This document shows, in pieces, positions 58,201 to 64,000 of a DNA stretch of 64,000 nucleotides. Position 1 is the stretch's first letter, and each line of letters opens with the position of its first letter. The notes below the pieces were generated by a model. The model saw only the letters and a list, made by a program, of their open reading frames with translations. It was not told where the DNA came from and searched no databases. The translations under genes were made by a program, and so were the position numbers. Source of the stretch: Pelagibacterium halotolerans B2 (GTDB lineage Bacteria; Pseudomonadota; Alphaproteobacteria; Rhizobiales; Devosiaceae); contig NC_016078.1 of NCBI RefSeq assembly GCF_000230555.1, forward strand, positions 682,001 through 746,000, read 5' to 3'.

Positions 58201-60183
58201 GTGACGATAGAACTGGGACATTTCGCCTTCGTTCTGGCCTTCGTTCTGGCCATCGCACAGGCGGGCGCGGGTTTTGCCTTCTGGCGTGGCAGCGAATTGG
58301 CGCAGCGCTTCGTTTCCCAGGCGGCGATCTTGCAGTTCGCGCTTGTGGGTCTCTCGTTTGCGGCTCTGCTTTCAGCATTCGCCGTCGACGATTTTTCGGT
58401 GCGGCTGGTGGTCGAACACTCCCATTCGCTCCAGCCCATGCTCTACAAGATCACCAGCACCTGGGGGAACCATGAAGGTTCCATGCTGCTGTTCGTGTTC
58501 ACGCTGACCCTGTTCGGGGCGGCAGTGGCGGCGTTCGGGCGCAATCTGCCCAATGAACTCAAGACGCTCGTGCTCTCCAATCAGGGGCTCATGGTCGGCG
58601 CGTTTTCCGGCTTCGTCCTGTTCACATCCAACCCCTTCTGGCGGCTCGATCCGGCGCCGTTCAACGGCACCGAACTCAATCCTGTGCTTCAGGATATCGG
58701 CCTCGCCATCCATCCCCCGCTGCTCTATCTGGGCTATGTCGGCTTTTCGATCTGTTTTTCGTTTGCGGTGGCAGCGCTCGTTTCCGGCCGGATCGATGCG
58801 GCCTGGGCGCGCTGGGTCCGCCCATGGACACTGGCGAGCTGGGCATTCCTGACGCTGGGCATCGCGATGGGCTCTTACTGGGCTTATTACGAACTGGGGT
58901 GGGGCGGCTGGTGGTTCTGGGATCCGGTGGAAAATGCCAGCTTCATGCCATGGCTGGCCGGCACCGCGCTGCTCCACTCGGCCATCGTCATGGAAAAGCG
59001 CAATGCGCTGAAAATCTGGACCATATTTCTGGCGATCATCACATTTTCGCTCAGCCTGCTTGGCACGTTTCTCGTGCGCTCGGGCATCCTGACGTCGGTG
59101 CATTCTTTCGCCTCCGATCCCACGCGCGGCATTATCATCCTCGCCATGCTGGCGGCCTTTATCGGTGGCGCGTTCACGCTGTTTGCCCTGCGGGCCTCGA
59201 GCTTGCGCCATGGCGGCCTGTTCGCGCCGATCAGCCGCGAAGGCGCGCTGATTTTGAACAATCTGTTCCTCTCGGCGGCCACGGCAGGCGTTCTGATCGG
59301 AACACTCTATCCACTGGTGCTCGAAGCCCTGACCGGCGCGCGCATCACGGTCGGGGCACCGTTCTTCGATCTGACCTTTGGCGCACTGATGGTCCCGTTG
59401 CTGCTCTTGATCCCGTTCGGCCCCTTCCTCGCCTGGAAGCGCGGTGATCTGGTCGCCGTGGGCCAGAGGCTCTTCGCGGCGATTGTCGTCACGGTGATCC
59501 TCACGCTTATTGTGTTCGGCTTTCTGGGCTTTCCGATTTCGCTCGCACCGATCGGGCTTGGCATCGGCATCTGGGTCATGGTCGGCCCCATTGCCGAACT
59601 GGCCGAGCGTGCCGCCATCGGCAGGGCGAAATGGGCGCAGAGCTGGCAGCGGCTCAAGGGTCTGCCAAAGACCGCATGGTCGACCGCCATCGCCCATTTC
59701 GGCGTCGGCGTGTCGGTGATCGGCATCGTCTGCGCCACGGCGTTCCAGACCGAGAACGTGACCTCGATGCGAGCCGGGGAGACCGTCGACATCGCCGGCT
59801 ACTCGATCACCTATCAGGGTGAGGAGCATTTCGAGGGCCCCAATTTCACCGCCGACCGGGGCACGTTCCTGATCGATGCGCCTTGGGGCCGGGATCGGCA
59901 ATTGACCTCCGAGCGCCGCGTTTATGGCGTGAGCGGAACGCCGACGACCGAGGCAGGGATCGCGACCTACGGGTTCAGCCAGATGTATATCCAGTTCGGC
60001 GAACGCTTCGGCACCGATGGGCGCGTGGTGCGCCTCTGGCACAAGCCCTTCGTGCTGTTGATCTGGCTGGGAACCGTCCTGATGGCCGGCGCCGGGTTCC
60101 TCTCGCTCACCGATCGCCGCATGCGGATCGGGGCGCCCACAACGGCCAGGCAAAAGGCCAAGCCGGCGGAGGCGGGCCAGTGA
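58201..60183 (+). CDS. ccmF: Haem lyase CcmF (CycK)
   Basis: 660 residues from GTG at 58201. Many membrane helices and the tryptophan-rich haem-handling motif [20 protein letters not shown], with His residues in [15 protein letters not shown] and [14 protein letters not shown]. The C-terminus ends in a further membrane helix. Part of the complex that ligates haem to c-type cytochromes. Confidence 0.96.
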   Translation: MTIELGHFAFVLAFVLAIAQAGAGFAFWRGSELAQRFVSQAAILQFALVGLSFAALLSAFAVDDFSVRLVVEHSHSLQPMLYKITSTWGNHEGSMLLFVFTLTLFGAAVAAFGRNLPNELKTLVLSNQGLMVGAFSGFVLFTSNPFWRLDPAPFNGTELNPVLQDIGLAIHPPLLYLGYVGFSICFSFAVAALVSGRIDAAWARWVRPWTLASWAFLTLGIAMGSYWAYYELGWGGWWFWDPVENASFMPWLAGTALLHSAIVMEKRNALKIWTIFLAIITFSLSLLGTFLVRSGILTSVHSFASDPTRGIIILAMLAAFIGGAFTLFALRASSLRHGGLFAPISREGALILNNLFLSAATAGVLIGTLYPLVLEALTGARITVGAPFFDLTFGALMVPLLLLIPFGPFLAWKRGDLVAVGQRLFAAIVVTVILTLIVFGFLGFPISLAPIGLGIGIWVMVGPIAELAERAAIGRAKWAQSWQRLKGLPKTAWSTAIAHFGVGVSVIGIVCATAFQTENVTSMRAGETVDIAGYSITYQGEEHFEGPNFTADRGTFLIDAPWGRDRQLTSERRVYGVSGTPTTEAGIATYGFSQMYIQFGERFGTDGRVVRLWHKPFVLLIWLGTVLMAGAGFLSLTDRRMRIGAPTTARQKAKPAEAGQ

Positions 60184-60624
60184 AGCGCCTGATCCTTGTC
60201 CTCTCCGCTCTGCTGGCTTTGATGGTGCCGATGAGTGCGGGCGCCGTGCAGCCCGATGAAGTGCTCGACAATCCCGTGCTCGAACAGCGGGCGCGTTCGA
60301 TTTCGGGCAATCTGCGCTGCCTTGTGTGCCAGAACCAGTCCATCGACGATTCCGACGCCGAGCTGGCCCGCGACCTGCGCCTGCTGGTCCGCGAGCGGCT
60401 GGGAGCCCGGGGCACCCGTCGTGGCGCGCTATGGCGAGTTCGTGCTGCTCAACCCGGTCTTTGCCGGCCATACGATCGTTCTCTGGATCGCCACGCCCAT
60501 TCTCCTGGGCGGCGGACTGATCGTTCTGGCCATATGGGCCATCCGCCGCCGCAAGACGGTGACGGGAAAGTCCGGGCTTTCTTCAGAAGAGGCGAACGCA
60601 CTCGAAAGGCTTCGCAAGAGCTAG
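60180..60624 (+). pseudogene. ccmH: CcmH (CycL) thioredoxin-like subunit, frameshifted
   Basis: GTG at 60180 overlaps the ccmF stop. Frame 1 gives a signal peptide and the intact motif [20 protein letters not shown] up to [13 protein letters not shown]. The expected continuation ([20 protein letters not shown], a membrane helix and [14 protein letters not shown]) lies in another frame that ends at 60624. Comparison with typical CcmH suggests several codons are missing between RERL and RYGEF, about 17 bases net. The haem/thiol motif survives but the C-terminal anchor is out of frame. This may be a real deletion or a local sequence error. Confidence 0.75.
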
Positions 60625-60722
60625 GCCCGGACCCCGGGTTTCCCGCACAGCGGAAACCGCAATGGCCGTCGCGCTTGTTCTCGATCGCGGCCTCTGCCAT
60701 CAAAGGGCAGGGAGCCTGCCAT

Positions 60723-61490
60723 ATGAATTTCGACATTGCCCAGCTCTTGCCCGACGGCCTTTCCGTGTGGATTGCGCTGACCCTGATCGCCGTGAGTTTT
60801 CTCACCTCGATGATAACGGCGATGTTCTCGCTCGGCGGCGGCATCGCCATGCTGGCGGCGCTTGGGCTGGTTTTTCCCCCTGCCGTGGTCATACCCGTGC
60901 ACGGCCTTGTCCAGCTCGGCTCCAATGGCGGGCGCGCCATCGTCCAGCGTGCCCATATCCAATGGCACCTGATGGCCTGGTTCGGCGCGGGCAGCGTGCT
61001 GGGCATCGTTCTGGGCGGCAGTCTCGCCGTATCGATCCCCGAAGCCCTGTTTCAGGCGGTCATTGGCCTGTTCATCCTCTATTGCGTTTGGGTGCCCCAG
61101 CCGCGGGTGACCGGTCGCGGACCGATTGCCGATTTTGCCGCGGGCACGATCATTGGCGGCGTCGGCATGTTCGTGGGGGCTGTGGGGCCGCTGGTCGCCA
61201 ATTTCCTGCGCAAGCTCGATGACAGACGGCAATTGATCGCCACCCAGGCCAGCCTGATGACGCTCAACAACATTGCCAAGGTTGCGACCTTTACACTTTT
61301 CGGCTTTGCGTTCGCGCAATATCTGCCTGTCGTACTCGCCATGATCCTGACCGGTTTCCTTGGGACCGTGGTGGGAAGCCGCATCCTCGACACGGTGTCG
61401 GAGACCACGTTCCGCCGGGGGTTCAAGCTTATCCTGACCCTGATGGCGCTCGAAATGCTGCGCCAGGCGATCTTGGGCCTGGGGGCATAG
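60723..61490 (+). CDS. TauE/SafE family sulfite/organosulfonate exporter-like permease
   Basis: 255 residues, [20 protein letters not shown], with about eight membrane helices and the family glycine-rich motifs [20 protein letters not shown] and [20 protein letters not shown]. Export of a small anion is inferred. It lies between ccmH and degP, which are usually adjacent in Rhizobiales, so it appears to be an insertion into that block. The frame 1 of broken ccmH stays open into this gene. Confidence 0.88.
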   Translation: MNFDIAQLLPDGLSVWIALTLIAVSFLTSMITAMFSLGGGIAMLAALGLVFPPAVVIPVHGLVQLGSNGGRAIVQRAHIQWHLMAWFGAGSVLGIVLGGSLAVSIPEALFQAVIGLFILYCVWVPQPRVTGRGPIADFAAGTIIGGVGMFVGAVGPLVANFLRKLDDRRQLIATQASLMTLNNIAKVATFTLFGFAFAQYLPVVLAMILTGFLGTVVGSRILDTVSETTFRRGFKLILTLMALEMLRQAILGLGA

Positions 61491-61619
61491 GCGGGCCACA
61501 TTTCGGCCCGGTCCATTACCAAGATTTAATCCGCGTGCAACTGTGCGGAAAGCCCGCGCGTATTACATAAGACGCCAACAGCAGAGACGAACTGTCTGTA
61601 ACAGAGAGGATCTTCCAAT

Positions 61620-63140
61620 ATGTCCAACATGCTTTCTACGCCGAAGCGCAAGTGGATCGCCGCATCTGCAATGGCAATGATTGTCGCGGCAGGTACGCTC
61701 GGCGCCGGCTTCGTCAACACCCAGCCCGCAATTGCCCAGCAGGTTGGAACCGATGTGGGATCGCCCCCGATGAGCGGGTTCGCCGATCTGGTCGAGTCGG
61801 TTTCGCCGGCCGTCGTTTCCGTGCAGGTCAGCGCCGAGGTCCCCGTCCAGCAGATCCAGCGCGGCCCGAATTTCGAGTTCGAGTTCCCCGATCTGCCTGA
61901 AGACCATCCCCTGCGCCGGTTCTTCGACCAGTTCGAAGAGCCCTTCAACGCGCCAAATCCAGAGCGGCCCAACCGCCCGCGTGATTTCATGCAGGCCGTT
62001 GGTTCGGGCTTCATCATCTCGGCGGACGGTTACATCGTGACCAACAATCACGTCGTCCAGGATGCGAGCGAAGTCACCGTCCTGCTCGAGGACGACACCG
62101 AGCTGGCAGCCGACATCATCGGCACCGATCCGCGCACCGATCTCGCCCTGCTCAAGGTTCGCGAAGAGCGCAACGACCTGCCCTTCGTCGAATTTGCCAC
62201 CGAGGAAGCCCGTGTGGGTGACTGGGTGGTTGCCGTGGGCAATCCGTTCGGTCTGGGCGGTACGGTGACCGCCGGTATCGTTTCGGCTCGTGGCCGCGAC
62301 ATCAACGCCTCCTATTATGACGACTTCCTCCAGATCGATGCGGCCGTGAACCGTGGCAATTCCGGTGGCCCTTCGTTCAACACCGAGGGTGACGTCGTTG
62401 GCGTCAACACCGCCATCTTCTCGCCTTCGGGCGGCAATGTGGGTATCGCGTTCGCCATTCCGGCGGCTCTGGCCCAGAACGTCATTTCCCAGCTTCAGGA
62501 AACCGGCTTTGTGACCCGAGGCTTCCTGGGCGTTTCGCTTCAGGATCTCAATGACGATCTCGCCGATGCGCTGGGCCTGGCCAATGCCAATGGTGCGCTG
62601 GTCACCCAGCCCATCGAAGGTGCCCCTGCGGCGGACGCCGGAGTGGAATCTGGCGACGTCATCGTCTCGGTCAATGGGCAGGGTGTGAGTACGGCGCGTG
62701 AACTCTCGCGCGTGATTTCCCAGCAGTCGCCTGGCTCCGATGTGGACCTCGGCATTATACGCAATGGCGACGAACTCGACATCACGGTGACACTCGACCG
62801 TCTCGAGGAAGACGAGGAATCCGCCCCTGCACCCCAGGTTCAGGAGGAAGAGGCCGAGCCCGAAACGACAAGCTCGTCGATCGGTGTGACGGTCATCCCC
62901 AATGAAGACGGCGAAGGACTTGTCGTCGATTCCATCGAGGCCGACAGTGCTGCCGCCTCCCGCGGCCTGATGCCCGGCGACGTGATCGAGCAGGCCAACG
63001 GCGGTGCCGTGTCCTCGCCCGATGACTTCGAAGCGGCCATCGATGCCGCCCGGAGCGAAGGCAAGTCCGCGGTTTCCCTGCGGGTGTCGCGCGACGGTGT
63101 CGTCCGCTTCGTGGGCGTGCCGCTCGACATCGAAGAGTAA
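61620..63140 (+). CDS. DegP/HtrA-type periplasmic serine protease
   Basis: 506 residues. A signal peptide (AMAMIVAAGTLGAGFVNTQP, cut after AIAQ). Catalytic triad H144 in TNNHVVQDA, D174 in DPRTDLALLKV and S248 in NRGNSGGPSF. Two PDZ domains follow: GFLGVSLQDLNDDLADALGL and SIGVTVIPNEDGEGLVVDSI, joined by an acidic Glu/Pro linker. It degrades or refolds damaged envelope proteins. The 129-bp gap ahead should hold its stress promoter; none is clear enough to mark. Confidence 0.93.
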   Translation: MSNMLSTPKRKWIAASAMAMIVAAGTLGAGFVNTQPAIAQQVGTDVGSPPMSGFADLVESVSPAVVSVQVSAEVPVQQIQRGPNFEFEFPDLPEDHPLRRFFDQFEEPFNAPNPERPNRPRDFMQAVGSGFIISADGYIVTNNHVVQDASEVTVLLEDDTELAADIIGTDPRTDLALLKVREERNDLPFVEFATEEARVGDWVVAVGNPFGLGGTVTAGIVSARGRDINASYYDDFLQIDAAVNRGNSGGPSFNTEGDVVGVNTAIFSPSGGNVGIAFAIPAALAQNVISQLQETGFVTRGFLGVSLQDLNDDLADALGLANANGALVTQPIEGAPAADAGVESGDVIVSVNGQGVSTARELSRVISQQSPGSDVDLGIIRNGDELDITVTLDRLEEDEESAPAPQVQEEEAEPETTSSSIGVTVIPNEDGEGLVVDSIEADSAAASRGLMPGDVIEQANGGAVSSPDDFEAAIDAARSEGKSAVSLRVSRDGVVRFVGVPLDIEE

Positions 63141-63148
63141 GAACCATC

Positions 63149-63172
63149 GGGATCGGCCTTTGGGCCGGTCCC
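63149..63172. terminator. Hairpin after degP-like gene
   Basis: Stem GGGATCGGCC / GGCCGGTCCC (one G-T pair), loop TTTG region, no T tract. It may limit read-through into the response regulator. Confidence 0.35.
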
Positions 63173-63195
63173 GTCCATCCCCGGGGGCGCTGACA

Positions 63196-63867
63196 GTGAA
63201 GATATTGCTGATTGAAGACGACCGCGAAGCGGCGACCTATCTCATTCAGGCCCTCGACGAATGCGGCCATGTCACCCACCACGCCAGCGACGGCGAGACC
63301 GGCTTTGCCATGGCGTCGGGCATGGAATACGACGTTCTGATCGTCGACCGCATGCTGCCGCGCCGCGACGGCCTCTCGATCATCGAATCCCTGCGCGCCG
63401 AAGACGATAACACGCCCGTTCTGATCCTGTCGGCGCTGGGCGAGGTCGATGACCGCGTCACCGGTTTGCGCGCCGGCGGCGATGACTATCTCGTCAAACC
63501 CTACGCCTTTTCCGAACTCCTGGCCCGCATCGAAGTGATGGCGCGCCGCTCGGCCCCGAGCGAAGCGGCCACCTCCTACCAGGTGGGCGATCTCATTCTC
63601 GATCGGCTGTCGCGCAAGGTCGAGAGGGCATCGGAGACCATTGTTCTGCAGCCCCGTGAATTTCGCCTCCTCGAATATCTCATGAAAAACGCCGGGCGGG
63701 TCGTCACCCGCACCATGCTGCTCGAAAATGTCTGGGATTATCATTTCGACCCCCAGACCAATGTTATCGACGTCCACATGTCCCGCCTGCGCGGAAAGGT
63801 GGACAAGGGCCATCAGCGCCAGTTGCTCCAGACCGTGCGTGGCGCGGGATATATGATCCGTGACTGA
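63196..63867 (+). CDS. OmpR-family response regulator
   Basis: 223 residues from GTG at 63196. Receiver D51 in VLIVDRMLPRRDG and K101 in DDYLVKPYAF, then a winged helix with PREFRLLEYLMKNAGRVVTR and DVHMSRLRGKVDKGHQRQLL. It follows degP as in related Rhizobiales and probably responds to envelope or copper-type stress; the exact signal is unknown. It overlaps the kinase gene by 8 bases. Confidence 0.9.
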   Translation: MKILLIEDDREAATYLIQALDECGHVTHHASDGETGFAMASGMEYDVLIVDRMLPRRDGLSIIESLRAEDDNTPVLILSALGEVDDRVTGLRAGGDDYLVKPYAFSELLARIEVMARRSAPSEAATSYQVGDLILDRLSRKVERASETIVLQPREFRLLEYLMKNAGRVVTRTMLLENVWDYHFDPQTNVIDVHMSRLRGKVDKGHQRQLLQTVRGAGYMIRD

Positions 63868-64000
63868 CGCCGCACCCGGGCCCCTTCAACGGCGCAACCT
63901 GTGGCGGACCACCACGGTCCGCCTTACAGCCATGTTCATCGCGATCTTTGTGGGTTTTGCCATCGTGCTTTTGGGCCTGATCGCCTATCAGAGCTCGATA
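63860..64000 (+). CDS. Sensor histidine kinase, N-terminal part
   Basis: 47 codons from GTG at 63860 to the window edge: MTDAAPGPLQRRNLWRTTTV then the first membrane helix AMFIAIFVGFAIVLLGLIAY. Position after the response regulator with an 8-base overlap identifies it as the partner kinase. Confidence 0.8.
   Translation, partial: MTDAAPGPLQRRNLWRTTTVRLTAMFIAIFVGFAIVLLGLIAYQSSI

Noticed and set aside
58372..60471. 699-codon minus-strand frame over ccmF
   Set aside because: Antisense shadow of a high-GC gene; rich in Arg/Gln/Asp, no domain, and the plus strand carries clear ccmF.
59883..61490. Single 535-codon frame covering ccmH N-terminus and the permease
   Set aside because: It is best explained by a frameshift in ccmH and an independent permease gene with its own ATG at 60723; the middle part has no sensible protein sequence.

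Overview
The window comes from a high-GC alphaproteobacterium, most likely a member of the Hyphomicrobiales such as the Devosia/Pelagibacterium group. This is inferred from a FeuP/FeuQ-like two-component pair, a cycHJKL-type cytochrome c maturation operon followed by a DegP protease and a further two-component pair, a Rhodobacter-type gene transfer agent (GTA) cluster, and short interspersed palindromes of a kind common in this order. No tRNA, rRNA or CRISPR array was seen.

Region 1 (about 1-30,000) is a Mu-like transposable prophage read almost entirely on the minus strand and cut off by the left window edge. From its c end (right side) leftward it holds: a LexA/CI-type repressor and a Ner-like regulator across a divergent operator region; a ParB-like protein; a DD35E transposase and its AAA+ partner; a run of small early genes including gemA; a Mor/C-like late activator; a lysis block (endolysin, holin); Mu-type terminase subunits; a portal fused to a MuF-like domain; a prohead protease and HK97-type capsid; head-to-tail connectors; and a lambda-like siphovirus tail (tube, tape measure, NlpC/P60 protein, TipJ). 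Three late blocks are each preceded by the same dyad motif, a candidate target of the Mor-like activator. Most genes overlap by 1-8 bases.

Region 2 (about 30,030-48,760) is a near-complete GTA structural cluster on the plus strand, in the order of the Rhodobacter capsulatus ORFg1-ORFg15 plus a DUF2793 protein and a GH108 endolysin. It abuts the prophage end directly. Between terminase and portal sits an AT-richer cargo unit with its own promoter, two genes and a terminator. An antisense ribbon-helix-helix gene sits between the tail tube gene and ORFg10. The GTA gaps are filled by palindromic repeat doublets that are absent from the prophage.

Region 3 (48,845-53,500) holds a small secreted protein, the FeuP/FeuQ-like pair, a lipoprotein and a conserved protein of unknown function, with rhizobial-type mosaic repeats between them. 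Region 4 (53,506-56,540, minus strand) is a pair of flavoprotein genes related to the alpha and beta subunits of sarcosine oxidase or hydrogen cyanide synthase. Region 5 (56,664-64,000, plus strand) is ccmI-ccmE-ccmF-ccmH (ccmH frameshifted), a TauE/SafE permease, a DegP/HtrA protease, a response regulator and the start of its histidine kinase.

The most unusual points are: a short palindromic element that repeatedly forms the end of tiny translationally coupled ORFs lying between two operon genes; the shared dyad at the prophage late promoters; a transposable prophage sitting against the first GTA gene; the cargo unit inside the GTA; and the disrupted ccmH.
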